Below are positions 1-8,591 of a stretch of DNA of 64,000 nucleotides, piece by piece. How positions within the stretch are numbered: the stretch's first letter is position 1; every line of letters begins with the position of its first letter. A model generated the notes under the pieces. It had not been told where the DNA came from. It did not search any database and worked only from the letters and a program-made list of their open reading frames with translations. The DNA is taken from positions 310,001-374,000 of the forward strand of contig JAGVRI010000002.1 of assembly GCA_018606645.1 (NCBI GenBank), given 5' to 3'. Source of the stretch: Chloroflexota bacterium. GTDB lineage: Bacteria; Chloroflexota; Anaerolineae; JAAYZQ01. The position numbers and the translations under genes were made by a program.

Positions 1-173
1 AGTGGCCCTTGCGCGGTCCCTGACACGCCCGATCTGCGTCCAGCATACAGCTTGCCGACCCACAGCAGGTAGCCGGCCAGTATCGCCGGAAACAAGAGGA
101 CACAAACCATGTAGAAGATGACCACGGCGATGGGATCACGCCGCGAGACCACCTTTGGATCGGATTTGGTCAT
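1..173 (-). CDS. Partial small membrane protein, unknown function
   Basis: An open frame runs from an ATG at 173 off the left edge of the window, giving at least 57 residues. The start MTKSDPKVVSRRDP is basic and polar. It is followed by one strongly hydrophobic stretch (about residues 15-39, with IAVVIFYMVCVLF and ILAGYLLWV) and then a basic tail, as in a single-span protein with a cytoplasmic N-terminus. An AGGGGTG ribosome-binding site lies 5 bases before the ATG. I do not recognise the family, and the end of the gene is not in the window. It points the same way as the cassette gene at 767-1462. Confidence 0.5.
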   Translation of the reverse strand, partial: MTKSDPKVVSRRDPIAVVIFYMVCVLLFPAILAGYLLWVGKLYAGRRSGVSGTAQGP

Positions 174-672
174 GGTTCACCCCTACCATGGGCCGGCTAA
201 CGGCTAGGTTTAGCCACGCCCACCCGCCCCCACGGGCAAGATGCACTTGAGTTGCCCGGACATGCCGCGCATCCCCCATTCGTTGGAAGCGCAAAGATGG
301 TTGTCGGGTAGAACTCGCCCTGGCCGGCGCGCCCGCCTTTGCTGCCCATGCCTCGCTCTTGCGGTTTCGGGTAAACCGGTTGCACCAAGCGCAGGTTGGG
401 CGGCCCTCTTCCTCGCTTCCGAACAACCCGTATCCGAAATATTCGTCAAGATTCTTGGGAACGACACCACCCCTTTGTACTTTCTTTACGGATTTCCTAT
501 TGGTGCCTATATCTCTGTCCCTATTCTATATGACATCGCTCCACAAGGGCTTCTGTAGCCTCGATACCTCCGATGTGTTTCGTAAGACCCACCTCAGCCG
601 AAGTCAAAGAAGGTCAGCCGATTATCCATTTTGACTACCTCTTGAGGGTGATTGCTCCGCTCTGGTGTTGCG
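174..672. other. Gene-poor stretch, no convincing ORF
   Basis: Several short frames cross this 500-base stretch on both strands, but none has a good ribosome-binding site or a recognisable protein. A short inverted repeat (ggctaa/ttagcc, 192-212) sits just upstream of the partial gene at 1-173. If the attC at 673-745 is real, this is either the next cassette, without a recognisable gene, or the original chromosomal flank. I could not find a second complete attC here. Confidence 0.4.
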
Positions 673-745
673 ACCTAACGGCCCGCGCATCAGCCACAGG
701 CCGCGAAGCGGCCGAAGGCCTATCGGCTGGATGCGCGTGTTGGGC
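673..745 (-). other. Integron attC recombination site
   Basis: Read on the minus strand, the site has R'' gcccaac (745-739, matching RYYYAAC), an L'' arm (737-725), a central hairpin region, an L' arm (695-684) and R' gttaggt (679-673, matching GTTRRRY). The two L arms pair over 12 bases, with exactly one extra unpaired C on the L'' side. That is where canonical attC sites carry an extrahelical base, and it fixes the orientation as minus. The site lies 21 bases past the stop of the gene at 767-1462, the usual position of attC behind a cassette gene. The centre (ggccgcgaagcggcc) can form an inner hairpin. Confidence 0.75.
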
Positions 746-766
746 TTGCCAGTAGTGAATGACGAA

Positions 767-1462
767 TTACCATACGCCCGGCACTAGACGGAAACGAACC
801 TTCTCAGCATATTCCTTGTAGCCAGGCAACTCGGCAAGCAGCGTCTTGTCCTCCAGTGCGGTGCGGATCACAATGCCGATGCAGAGAAGAATGATTGGCG
901 GAAAAGCTAACAAAGAGTCAAGCAACAACGGGATGCCACACATCGCGATTGCACCAGTGATGTAGGCGGGATGGCGGACGATGGCATAGGGCCCCGTGGC
1001 CACTACCGTTTGGCCGCGGTCTTTCTGGATGCGCACGTGCGAAGAGAAAAACGCGTTGACGGCCATTGCCCACGTGCCAACCGAATAGCCGAAAACCAGA
1101 AGAGCCAGGCCAAGCCAATGTACCCAGTCAGGCATAGAGGTGGACCAGCCCAATCGTTTGTCCAGACCGGCGATCAACACAGCCAGAAACGGCAGCCAAA
1201 GTGCGATGAGAGGCACGATCCATCTGTCCCAGCTCTTGGTATCCTGCATCGCACTGGCGGTAGCCCTTTCCCGGGCAAAGCCGGGGTGCAGACGGATGGC
1301 AATGATGCGGCTGACAAGTGTGTACAGTATCATCGAGCTTGTATAGAGCCAGCCCAGGTCCCACCCCCAATCACCCGAAGCCAAGAAGGGTGACAAGAGA
1401 AGCAGGATGAGGGACAGGAAGTTGACAACGATGGAGATCCTTATATGTTTCTGATCAGACAT
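767..1462 (-). CDS. Isoprenylcysteine carboxyl methyltransferase-family membrane protein
   Basis: 231 residues with several membrane spans: about residues 10-29, 35-55, 85-105, 117-138 and a long hydrophobic segment near 175-200. The C-terminal half carries the family pattern: RHPAY (about 163-167) followed, after hydrophobic helices, by an ELPGYKEYAEKV tail ending in RLVPGVW. ICMT/PEMT-like enzymes use S-adenosylmethionine to methylate small or lipidic substrates at the membrane. The substrate here cannot be told. The start is ATG at 1462. The gene lies inside an apparent integron cassette (attC at 673-745), so it was probably acquired horizontally, and a consensus promoter at 1644-1672 reads into it from outside the cassette. 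Confidence 0.8.
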   Translation of the reverse strand: MSDQKHIRISIVVNFLSLILLLLSPFLASGDWGWDLGWLYTSSMILYTLVSRIIAIRLHPGFARERATASAMQDTKSWDRWIVPLIALWLPFLAVLIAGLDKRLGWSTSMPDWVHWLGLALLVFGYSVGTWAMAVNAFFSSHVRIQKDRGQTVVATGPYAIVRHPAYITGAIAMCGIPLLLDSLLAFPPIILLCIGIVIRTALEDKTLLAELPGYKEYAEKVRFRLVPGVW

Positions 1463-1643
1463 AGTTCAACTCTGCAGTGAATGGCAAGCCCAACCATTCG
1501 GTATACGGAATCCACCTTTACTGCCAAGACAGCCTCTTGGATAGATTCTAACTAGAACCCCGAATCGCCAGTATCACGGAGAATCTCCATAACAGGCCTC
1601 ACTGGGGCAACTCAAGGTGTCTGGCATGAATCTCCACAATTAC

Positions 1644-1672
1644 ATTATAGATCAAAACCCGAGATCTGTCAA
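1644..1672 (-). promoter_or_regulatory. Consensus sigma-70-type promoter reading into the cassette
   Basis: On the minus strand TTGACA (1672-1667) is followed after 17 bases by TATAAT (1649-1644), a perfect match to the housekeeping consensus. Transcription would start near 1637, about 175 bases before the methyltransferase ATG and outside the cassette boundary at 1494, much as an integron Pc promoter drives cassettes. The ten bases TTGACAGATC are shared with the oppositely directed gyrB promoter. Confidence 0.75.
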
Positions 1673-1784
1673 ATGATAGGAAATCAGCCATGAGCAATGA
1701 TCGGCAGCCACGTCTTGCAGCGTGGCGGACTGTCCATCCGCAGCCCGCCGCATGGACAGCAGTTGGGGCAGGCAGATTTATCTT

Positions 1785-1813
1785 TTGACAGATCGCTTTT
1801 GTCGTGATACAAT
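1785..1813 (+). promoter_or_regulatory. gyrB promoter
   Basis: TTGACA (1785-1790), a 17-base spacer and TACAAT (1808-1813). The predicted transcript start is near 1820. That excludes the upstream in-frame ATGs at 1722 and 1812 as gyrB starts and leaves a leader of about 30 bases before the GTG at 1851. The rest of 1495-1784 holds only the opposing promoter at 1644-1672. Confidence 0.8.
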
Positions 1814-1850
1814 GATTTCAGTCAATCTCGGACGCAGCAAGGAAGTACAG

Positions 1851-3800
1851 GTGGCCAGGAGTCAAACAACACCCAGCTACGAAGTCACCGACATCCAGGT
1901 TCTGGAAGGGTTGGAGGCGGTGCGCCGTCGCCCCGGCATGTACATCGGTTCCACCGATAGCCGTGGACTGCACCATCTGGTGCAGGAGGTGGTGGACAAC
2001 AGCGTGGACGAGGCGCTGGCCGGCGCCTGCGACCGGATCGAGGTGACGATCCATCCCGACAGCTCGATCACGGTGCAGGATAACGGTCGCGGCATTCCCG
2101 TCGGTCCCCACCCGACCCAGAAAAAGCCGGACGGCTCGCCGATGGACACCCTGGAGGTGGTCATGACCATCCTCCACGCCGGCGGCAAGTTCGGCGGCGG
2201 CGGATACAAGGTCGCTTCGGGATTGCACGGCGTGGGCGTATCGGCGGTCAACGCTCTGTCGGAATGGCTCGAGGTGGAGGTGCGACGCGACGGCAAGGTC
2301 TACCGGCAGCGGTATCAGCGGGGCAAGCCGGTCACGCCAGTCGAACTGATCGGTCGAACCCGGCCCGAAGACACCGGCACCCGGACTACTTTCCTGGCCG
2401 ATCAGACCATCTTCAAGAGCCTGGATTACAAATTCGAGACATTGGCCCAGCGCTTCCGGGAAATGGCCTTCCTGACCCGGGGCCTGACGATCCGCCTGGT
2501 CGATCTCCGGGTGATCAAGGGCGAACCGCCGTGGCGGGAGACAACCTTTTACTTTGAGGGCGGGATCGCCTCCTTTGTGCGCTACCTGAACAAGAACCGG
2601 GAGGTGTTGCATCCGCCGATCTATGTCGAGAAGCAGGTCAACGGCACCCTGGTGGAAGCGGCCATTCAGTACACCGATGGGTATGCCGAGTCGGTCTTTG
2701 CCTTTGCCAACAATATCAACACTGTCGATGGAGGAACCCATCTGACCGGCTTTCGCTCGGCCCTGACCCGCGTGCTGAACGACTATGCGCGGAGCAAAGG
2801 GTTGCTCAAGGAGAAGGACCTGAACTTTTCGGGCGAGGACACGCGCCAGGGACTTACCGCCGTGCTCAGCGTCAAGATGACCGACCCGCAGTTCGAGAGC
2901 CAGACCAAAGCCAAGTTGGGCAATGCCGAGGTGCGGGGCCAGGTTGAATCGGTGGTCGCCGAGGCGCTGGCCGCTTTTCTAGAGGAAAACGGCAGCGTCG
3001 CCCGCAAGATCGTGCAAAAGTGCATCACTTCGTCACGGGCGCGAGAAGCCGCCCGCCAGGCCCGCGACCTGGTGATCCGCAAGAGCGCCCTGGAAAGCAT
3101 GACCCTGCCCGGGAAGCTGGCCGACTGCTCGGATCGGGACCCGACCAAGACCGAGATCTTTATCGTCGAAGGCGATAGCGCCGGCGGCAGCGCCAAGCAG
3201 GGCCGGGACCGTCGTTTCCAGGCGATCTTGCCCTTGCGGGGCAAAATCTTGAATGTAGAAAAGGCGCGACTGGACAAGATCCTGAGCAGCAACGAGATCA
3301 AGGCCATTATCACTGCCCTGGGCACCGGCGTTGGTTCGCAGTTCAACCTGGAGGGGTTGCGCTACAACCGGGTGGTCATCATGACCGACGCCGATGTGGA
3401 CGGCAGCCACATCCGCACCTTGCTGCTGACCTTCTTCTACCGCTACATGGAACCGCTCATTGAGAATGGTCATCTGTTCATCGCCCAACCTCCCCTGTAC
3501 CGCATCGAGACGGGCAAGAGCCACCACTATGTCTATACCGAGGAGCAAAAAGAGCAATTGCTGAAAAAGCTCAAAGGCGAGAAGGTGGCCATCCAGCGTT
3601 ATAAGGGGCTGGGGGAGATGAATCCGGAGCAGTTGTGGGAAACGACGTTAAATCCCGAAAACCGGACGCTCCTCCAGGTGACCATCGAAGATGCGGCAGC
3701 CGCCGACCGGATTTTCGACATGCTGATGGGCGAGAGCGTCCCGCCCCGCCGACGGTTCATCCAGACGCACGCCAAAAATGTGCGCAATCTGGATGTGTAA
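1851..3800 (+). CDS. gyrB: DNA gyrase subunit B
   Basis: 649 residues, the usual length for GyrB without the proteobacterial insertion. It is the ATPase/TOPRIM subunit of the A2B2 gyrase that introduces negative supercoils. Visible motifs in order: RRRPGMYIG and the GHKL ATP-binding residues ([31 protein letters not shown]), [27 protein letters not shown], the acidic DADVDGSHI metal site, [10 protein letters not shown], and a C-terminal [18 protein letters not shown] place the start at GTG 1851: AAGGAAG lies 5 bases upstream, and the promoter at 1785-1813 rules out earlier codons. gyrA is not nearby. The stop is only 8 bases from the convergent kinase gene. ParE is the alternative, but the C-terminus fits GyrB better. 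Confidence 0.95.
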   Translation: MARSQTTPSYEVTDIQVLEGLEAVRRRPGMYIGSTDSRGLHHLVQEVVDNSVDEALAGACDRIEVTIHPDSSITVQDNGRGIPVGPHPTQKKPDGSPMDTLEVVMTILHAGGKFGGGGYKVASGLHGVGVSAVNALSEWLEVEVRRDGKVYRQRYQRGKPVTPVELIGRTRPEDTGTRTTFLADQTIFKSLDYKFETLAQRFREMAFLTRGLTIRLVDLRVIKGEPPWRETTFYFEGGIASFVRYLNKNREVLHPPIYVEKQVNGTLVEAAIQYTDGYAESVFAFANNINTVDGGTHLTGFRSALTRVLNDYARSKGLLKEKDLNFSGEDTRQGLTAVLSVKMTDPQFESQTKAKLGNAEVRGQVESVVAEALAAFLEENGSVARKIVQKCITSSRAREAARQARDLVIRKSALESMTLPGKLADCSDRDPTKTEIFIVEGDSAGGSAKQGRDRRFQAILPLRGKILNVEKARLDKILSSNEIKAIITALGTGVGSQFNLEGLRYNRVVIMTDADVDGSHIRTLLLTFFYRYMEPLIENGHLFIAQPPLYRIETGKSHHYVYTEEQKEQLLKKLKGEKVAIQRYKGLGEMNPEQLWETTLNPENRTLLQVTIEDAAAADRIFDMLMGESVPPRRRFIQTHAKNVRNLDV

Positions 3801-3808
3801 GGTCACCT

Positions 3809-4462
3809 CTACTTTGTTGGATTGTTGGGAAAGATGACCTCTTCCTTCCCGGCCAGCTTGTCCTGAATGCGCTGGACCACAATATCCAGGTGTTTGGGCT
3901 TGTGGACAAAATCCAGGTCATCAGTGTGTAACGTCAGCACCGGACAGAGATCGAACGTCTGGATCCACTCCTCGTAAAAAGACTCGAGCAATGACAAGTA
4001 CTCGGCAGTGATGCCGCTCTCGATGGCCCGCCCCCGACGGGTAATCCGGTCCATGAGCACCGGGACCGGGGCTTTGAGATAAAGCAGCAGGTCGGGAGGG
4101 GGTAAGTTATCCACAACCAGATCAAAGACGCGCCGATAGGCCTGGTAATCGCGTTCCGACAGGTTGCCCATGTGGTGCAGCGCCCGGGCAAAGATGTGCG
4201 CATCCTCGTAGATGCTGCGATCGGCGATGGCCGACTCGGGACAACAGGCCAGGGCCAGATGCTGTTGCGCCCGGTGGCCCAGGAAAAAGACCTGGAGATG
4301 AAAGGACCACTGGCGCATATCGGCGTAAAAGTCGGCCAGGTACGGATTGTCGGCGACCGATTCAAACGATGTGCGCCAGCCCAGCCGGGCGCCCAGCCGC
4401 TCGGTGAGCGAAGTCTTGCCGGTGCCGATGTTGCCGGCGACGAGAACCAGACGTTTCGTCAT
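3809..4462 (-). CDS. Deoxynucleoside kinase (dGK/dAK type)
   Basis: About 217 residues. The N-terminal P-loop reads AGNIGTGKTS, followed by FESVADNPYL and the DRSIYEDAHIF motif (DRS box) typical of the deoxyadenosine/deoxyguanosine kinase family. ITRRGRAIE forms the arginine-rich lid that closes over ATP. The enzyme phosphorylates deoxynucleosides at the 5' position for dNTP salvage. The start is ATG 4462 with GGAGGG 5-6 bases upstream. An in-frame TTG at 4474 overlaps that ribosome-binding site and is unlikely. It is the last gene of the long minus-strand run that begins at 13823. The base preference (A, G or C) cannot be decided from sequence. Confidence 0.88.
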   Translation of the reverse strand: MTKRLVLVAGNIGTGKTSLTERLGARLGWRTSFESVADNPYLADFYADMRQWSFHLQVFFLGHRAQQHLALACCPESAIADRSIYEDAHIFARALHHMGNLSERDYQAYRRVFDLVVDNLPPPDLLLYLKAPVPVLMDRITRRGRAIESGITAEYLSLLESFYEEWIQTFDLCPVLTLHTDDLDFVHKPKHLDIVVQRIQDKLAGKEEVIFPNNPTK

Positions 4463-4492
4463 TGCGCCCTCCAAGCAGGATTGGTAAAATAG

Positions 4493-5359
4493 CTACTCCA
4501 CCCAACTGACAACATACTCGGTCTGTTCATCAGGGCAGGCGATCGCTGGTTTCTGGACAAGCCAGTGGCCCGACAGACCCAACTCGCTGGCCGTCAGGGC
4601 AAAGTGACACATTGCAATCCCGATGTCCAGCCGCTGGATATCGGCCAGACGCATGAGTTTGAAGATCAGGCTGTCCCCATAGCCCGGGGTTCGCTTCAGG
4701 AAAAAGTGCCAAGCTTTCCCCTCACGCACGATCCGCCAAGGCTGTTTGTTGGAAGCAGAAGGTCCCAACCGGACCATCTCCAGAGGCACAGCATAGGCTC
4801 CTGCCTCGGCCTTTGAGAGCGGCTGGTCAAAACTGACGCGAAAGAACAACTGCTCCCAAGGCAACCGGTGAACAGCTCCCAATCGCCGACGCAGCGGTTC
4901 ATTGCGGACATCACCTCGGGCAGCCATGTACCCGATGGCCACGACGGCAGGCACGCTCTCTCCCTCTACAACCGCGACCCTGCGCGCAAAACTGCTCTTG
5001 GTAAAGCTCCCACCGAGCCAGCAAGTGCCCAACCCGAGATCGGTCGCGTACAAGACAAGATGCTCCAGTATATAGCCGCAATCTTCGAGGTTTCTCTCCC
5101 CTGACTGGACCGCACCGACCAGGAATCCTGCCGGATTCTTGATAAAGCCGTAGGTCCCTAGGCCGCGCAATGACCGACGGTCAGATTCTGTAGCCGCCAG
5201 TAACACGCAGCGTACCGGTGTGCCCAGAGGACCGACCTGAAAAGAGGCAGCCAAGTCGGCCAGCAACTGGCGAGTGTCATCCGCGATCGGGAGGTTCAAA
5301 TAACTCCGGCATGAAAAACGCTGTTGAATGATCTCAATCACCGATTGGCTAAAGTGCAT
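4493..5359 (-). CDS. Nitroreductase-family protein (TM1586-like)
   Basis: 288 residues, longer than ordinary single-domain nitroreductases. The N-terminus IIQQRFSCRSY is the usual FMN phosphate-binding start. GLGTCWLGGSF and PAVVAIGYMAARGDVR are family features, and a second, related half carries GPSASNKQPWRIV. This two-part layout matches the putative TM-nitroreductase family, whose members are FMN oxidoreductases of mostly unknown substrate. The ATG at 5359 has GGAGGG just upstream. It lies 14 bases after the GyrI-like gene and 30 before the kinase, so it is probably cotranscribed with them. A different nitroreductase is at 40813-41322. Confidence 0.82.
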   Translation of the reverse strand: MHFSQSVIEIIQQRFSCRSYLNLPIADDTRQLLADLAASFQVGPLGTPVRCVLLAATESDRRSLRGLGTYGFIKNPAGFLVGAVQSGERNLEDCGYILEHLVLYATDLGLGTCWLGGSFTKSSFARRVAVVEGESVPAVVAIGYMAARGDVRNEPLRRRLGAVHRLPWEQLFFRVSFDQPLSKAEAGAYAVPLEMVRLGPSASNKQPWRIVREGKAWHFFLKRTPGYGDSLIFKLMRLADIQRLDIGIAMCHFALTASELGLSGHWLVQKPAIACPDEQTEYVVSWVE

Positions 5360-5373
5360 CTTCCCTCCGATAA

Positions 5374-5991
5374 CTACTGGATCTTGCGCACCGGTTGTCG
5401 CAGGATCGTCCTCAACTTTTCGGGCGCGGTCCGACGGGGATCGCCCAGATAGATCTCGTGGTGTCTGCCGTTGAAGGTATAGCCCTGATCGCGGATGAAC
5501 TGGTGCATCCGGGCGATGGTGGGCCCCTCGTCGGCATACGCACCCACGTACATGGTCTGGATCGACAGCCCTTCATGATAGGTCTCGAAGCGCAGATGGG
5601 AAAGGGCAGGCAGCTCTTTCTTTCGGGCCAGTTCAGCCCGCGCCGCCTCGACCATCTCGGCCGTGATCAGGGACGGTTGCAGGATCATTAACGTCCACAG
5701 CCATTGCTCCGTGGCCTGAAGGTCGAATTCGGTCGCCCCTTCGGTCCACCACAGTCCCTCCAGGCCCATGACCGTGTAATCCACGCCCAGTTCTTTCTTG
5801 GCGGTGAACTTGAGCGTGTAAGCCATGCCATATAGGGCCTGCATCGCGTCCTGAAACGCCGGAGAGACGTTCGGATCGCCCTTGCCGTCCACCATCAGGA
5901 ACGGCAATGGCGGCACGTCGACGAGGGTGAACTCTCCAGGCGGCGGTGCGTAGAGGTGTTTCAGTTCTTTCCTGAGATCGATCTTGGTCAT
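5374..5991 (-). CDS. GyrI-like small-molecule-binding domain protein
   Basis: 205 residues, resembling the stand-alone GyrI-like (SOUL/BacSR) domain proteins. The N-terminal LRKELKHLYAPPPGEFTLVDVPPLPFLMVDGKG, with the following ALYGMAYTLKF and GLEGLWW, is characteristic, and the C-terminal part runs through HHEIYLGDPRRTAPEKLRTILRQP. Family members bind small hydrophobic or cationic compounds and some hydrolyse them. No DNA-binding domain is attached, so it is not an AraC/MerR regulator. The ATG at 5991 has GGAGGAG upstream and overlaps the acyltransferase stop by 4 bases (ATGA), indicating translational coupling. The ligand is unknown. Confidence 0.78.
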   Translation of the reverse strand: MTKIDLRKELKHLYAPPPGEFTLVDVPPLPFLMVDGKGDPNVSPAFQDAMQALYGMAYTLKFTAKKELGVDYTVMGLEGLWWTEGATEFDLQATEQWLWTLMILQPSLITAEMVEAARAELARKKELPALSHLRFETYHEGLSIQTMYVGAYADEGPTIARMHQFIRDQGYTFNGRHHEIYLGDPRRTAPEKLRTILRQPVRKIQ

Positions 5992-6923
5992 CTTGCTCCT
6001 CCTCCATGAACTGAGGGCCGGGCTGCATCGATCATCCCGACATGGGCAGCCAGCAAGGCCTTGGCTCGCTCGACCAGAGGAACGATCAAGCCAGGGGCGG
6101 CCGGGTCCCGACTTAGCTCCGCCACTGTCACCGGTGGGGCGAACGAGAGTGCCGGGTGAACCAACAGGCTGCGCGGTAAGAGCATCTGCTGGATCACCTG
6201 GAGGAACTCGGCCGTTCGCCGTTGATCCCGCTCTGTCCTCCGCAATCGGACGAGGGGATTTCTGGCCCAGACCGAAGCCAGCACCCCGCTGACAATGGTC
6301 ACCAGCACCTGGGCGTGGGGTACCCGGCGCAGGATGATTTCCAGGCTGGGCGACCAGCTTTCCAGTGCCCGCTCTGCCCCGGGCAGTACAGCCGGGTCCG
6401 GATCGATCGTCCCACTGGGAAAAATCAACAACGCTCCGCCGTCTCGCAAGTGCCGGATGGCCGAACGGACGACGTTCATCCGCTGGTAGGGGTCGAGAGT
6501 GGTGTAGATCAGATACCGGGCCGTTGAGGGCAGGCTGCGAACAAACGGCACCCCGGTGGCCACGATCTTCAGATCCGGTCGGGACACGTGCGCGGCGATG
6601 ACCAGCGAATCACAGGTACCCGGATGATTAGACACCACCAGCAGCGGCCCTTCCGCCGGGACCTGCTCAGCGCCGTGCACCCGAACCTCCCGACTGAACG
6701 TTGGCAGTACCCACTGGGCAGCCTGATTCAGTCCAAAGTTGGCCACATAATGGTCAAAGCTCGCAGCCAATTGGGAGAACCGTTGCGCGGCCGGTCGGAA
6801 TAGCGATGTGAGCAACCAGCGGGTCCAGCGCGAGGAGGCGCCGAAGGTCTTGACCACTTCCTCGGTAATATACCGCCGCAGGTCCTCGACATCGGCCATG
6901 GCCTCCACGTGTTGCATATCCAT
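5988..6923 (-). CDS. 1-acylglycerol-3-phosphate acyltransferase-like protein (PlsC family)
   Basis: About 311 residues from ATG 6923, which has GAGAGGG 5 bases upstream. The GTG at 6953 is an alternative. Block I reads NHPGTCDS (the NHx4D-type catalytic His/Asp) and block III FPSGTIDPD in place of the usual FPEGTRS. Block II PFVRSLPSTARYLI lies between them. The enzyme would move an acyl chain onto a glycerophospholipid precursor at the membrane. The variant block III and an extended N-terminal region make the exact acceptor uncertain. It sits between nadB and the GyrI-like gene and overlaps the latter by 4 bases. Confidence 0.8.
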   Translation of the reverse strand: MDMQHVEAMADVEDLRRYITEEVVKTFGASSRWTRWLLTSLFRPAAQRFSQLAASFDHYVANFGLNQAAQWVLPTFSREVRVHGAEQVPAEGPLLVVSNHPGTCDSLVIAAHVSRPDLKIVATGVPFVRSLPSTARYLIYTTLDPYQRMNVVRSAIRHLRDGGALLIFPSGTIDPDPAVLPGAERALESWSPSLEIILRRVPHAQVLVTIVSGVLASVWARNPLVRLRRTERDQRRTAEFLQVIQQMLLPRSLLVHPALSFAPPVTVAELSRDPAAPGLIVPLVERAKALLAAHVGMIDAARPSVHGGGAR

Positions 6924-6962
6924 CGGGTCCCTCTCATAAAGCGTCTGGCCCACCGAACGTCG

Positions 6963-8591
6963 CTATACCCAGCGTTCATCCAGGGTTTGACTTTCGCCCA
7001 GATTGGCGAACTGATCGGCCTGAGCGTCTTCCCGATAGTGGGCACCTCGCGATTGACGATTATGCCAGGCCGCCCGCGTGACCACCCACGCTGCCTGGGC
7101 CATGTTGCGCAGTCCGATTAGCTCATCGCTCAACCGCGTGGCGCGATAGAACCCGTCAATTTCTTCCCAGAGGTGGTTCAGGTCCCGAAGCGCCCGGGCC
7201 AGGCGGTGGGTGCTGCGCGCCAGGCCTACATACAGCCACATGATATGTTGGATGGTGCGGTGATCTCGATAGACAAGCACCGGATCGGCCGGGGTCTGGG
7301 TGGTCACATCTTCCCAGGGCGGGATCTCTTGTTCGTTTACCCGGCGCAGATCGTTGCGGGCGGCAATGTCTCGCCCGGCGCGGTCTCCCCATACCAGACC
7401 TTCGAGGAGCGAAGTGCTGGCCAGGCGGTTGGCCCCGTGCACCCCGGTGCAACTGACCTCGCCCACCGCATACAATCCCTCAATGGTGGTCCGTCCCCAG
7501 CCGTCGACCAGTACCCCACCGCAGAAATAATGGGCCGCCGGCACCACCGGGATCGGCTCGGCAGTGATGTCGATGCCCGCCCGAAGGCAAGTGGCATAGA
7601 TGGTGGGGAACCGCTCCCGGATCTGGTCCGCCTTCATGTGGCTTGCCAGGTCGAGCAGGACATAGGGATAGCCATGGACGATCATCTCCCGATGGATGGC
7701 CCGGGCGACAATATCGCGGGGGGCCAGGTCTCCCCAGCGAGGGGCATATTGGTCCATAAAATGTCGTCCATCCGGGGTGTACAGCCGGCCTCCTTCGCCG
7801 CGGACTGCTTCCGAGATCAAGAAATTCTCCGCGCCCGGCGCGGCCAGCGTGGTCGGGTGGAACTGGACGAATTCGGCGTTGACGATCCGGGCCCCGGCGC
7901 GGTAGGCCATGGCCACCCCATCTCCCCGGGCCCCTTCCGGATTGGTGGTGTAGCGGTAAATGCGCCCCAATCCGCCGGTGGCCAGTACCGTAGCTTGAGC
8001 CAGGACGCGATGGACCACACCGCTCTCCCGCTCGAGGACGTACGCTCCATGGCAGGTGATCGGCTGATACACCGCCAGGGGGTCCCGGGAGTGATGGGAC
8101 GAGGTGATCAGGTCCACCGCCGTCATTCCAGTCCGCAAGGTGATATTCGGGTATTGCCGCAGCCGGGCGACCAACGCCTGCTCGATGGCCTGGCCGGTGG
8201 CATCTCCGACGTGCAGGATACGGGGGACCGAATGGCCGCCTTCCAGTGTGCAGGTGAGGTGACCCTCGGTGTCTCGATCGAACGGTACGCCTAGCTCCTC
8301 CACCAGGAGGCGTTGGACCAGTTCCGGCCCTTCTTCGGCCAGGATCTGCACCGCGCTGGGCAGGCTCAAGCCCGCTCCGGCGGCCAGAATATCCTGAGCC
8401 AGGCGCGCCGATGAATCGCCGACGCCCCGGCTGACGATCCCACCCTGGGCATAGCGGGTATTCGACTCCTCCGGATGGAAGGCCCGGGTCACGACCAACA
8501 CCTGCCGCTGCCGGTCCTGCGCCAGGCGCAGAGCAGCCGCCGCTCCGGCCACCCCACAGCCAATGACTAGTACATCGGTCTCTATCGGCAT
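6963..8591 (-). CDS. nadB: L-aspartate oxidase
   Basis: 542 residues, normal for NadB. It oxidises L-aspartate to iminoaspartate, the first step of de novo NAD synthesis, using FAD. The N-terminal dinucleotide fold reads VLVIGCGVAGAAAALRL, followed by the RYAQGGI flavin loop, HVGDATGQAI, and the C-terminal FAD segment GEVSCTGVHGANRLASTSL typical of the aspartate oxidase/succinate dehydrogenase flavoprotein family. The start ATG overlaps the stop of the upstream nadC-nadA fusion (TGATG), so the two are coupled and supply consecutive steps. The absence of an adjacent iron-sulfur subunit, plus the NAD neighbours, favour NadB over SdhA/FrdA. Confidence 0.95.
   Translation of the reverse strand: MPIETDVLVIGCGVAGAAAALRLAQDRQRQVLVVTRAFHPEESNTRYAQGGIVSRGVGDSSARLAQDILAAGAGLSLPSAVQILAEEGPELVQRLLVEELGVPFDRDTEGHLTCTLEGGHSVPRILHVGDATGQAIEQALVARLRQYPNITLRTGMTAVDLITSSHHSRDPLAVYQPITCHGAYVLERESGVVHRVLAQATVLATGGLGRIYRYTTNPEGARGDGVAMAYRAGARIVNAEFVQFHPTTLAAPGAENFLISEAVRGEGGRLYTPDGRHFMDQYAPRWGDLAPRDIVARAIHREMIVHGYPYVLLDLASHMKADQIRERFPTIYATCLRAGIDITAEPIPVVPAAHYFCGGVLVDGWGRTTIEGLYAVGEVSCTGVHGANRLASTSLLEGLVWGDRAGRDIAARNDLRRVNEQEIPPWEDVTTQTPADPVLVYRDHRTIQHIMWLYVGLARSTHRLARALRDLNHLWEEIDGFYRATRLSDELIGLRNMAQAAWVVTRAAWHNRQSRGAHYREDAQADQFANLGESQTLDERWV

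Larger units (their letters stand above)
673..1494 (-). mobile_element. Integron-type gene cassette carrying a methyltransferase gene
   Basis: The gene at 767-1462 is bounded upstream by gttgggcttgcc (minus strand, 1494-1483) and downstream by its exact reverse complement leading into the attC R'' (750-739). In integrated cassettes the first bases (TTRRRY) are complementary to the R'' core of the same cassette's attC, and here the match extends to 12 bases. The unit from 1493 to about 679 is roughly 815 bp with one gene, which is typical. No attC, attI or integrase gene lies on the gyrB side, so this may be a lone cassette at a secondary site or the end of a cassette cluster lacking an integrase (CALIN). 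A transposase-less element with terminal inverted repeats is the alternative. Confidence 0.6.

Noticed and set aside
395-401. A second attC core (gttgggc on +)
   Set aside because: No matching RYYYAAC partner or L arms lie within 150 bases on either side.
739-1494. A transposon with 12-bp terminal inverted repeats around the methyltransferase gene
   Set aside because: The inverted repeat is explained by the known complementarity between a cassette's first bases and its attC R'' core. No transposase or target duplication is visible, and the attC structure continues to 673.
1722-1850. A 43-residue N-terminal extension of GyrB from the ATG at 1722
   Set aside because: The clear promoter at 1785-1813 lies inside it, and GTG 1851 has its own ribosome-binding site.
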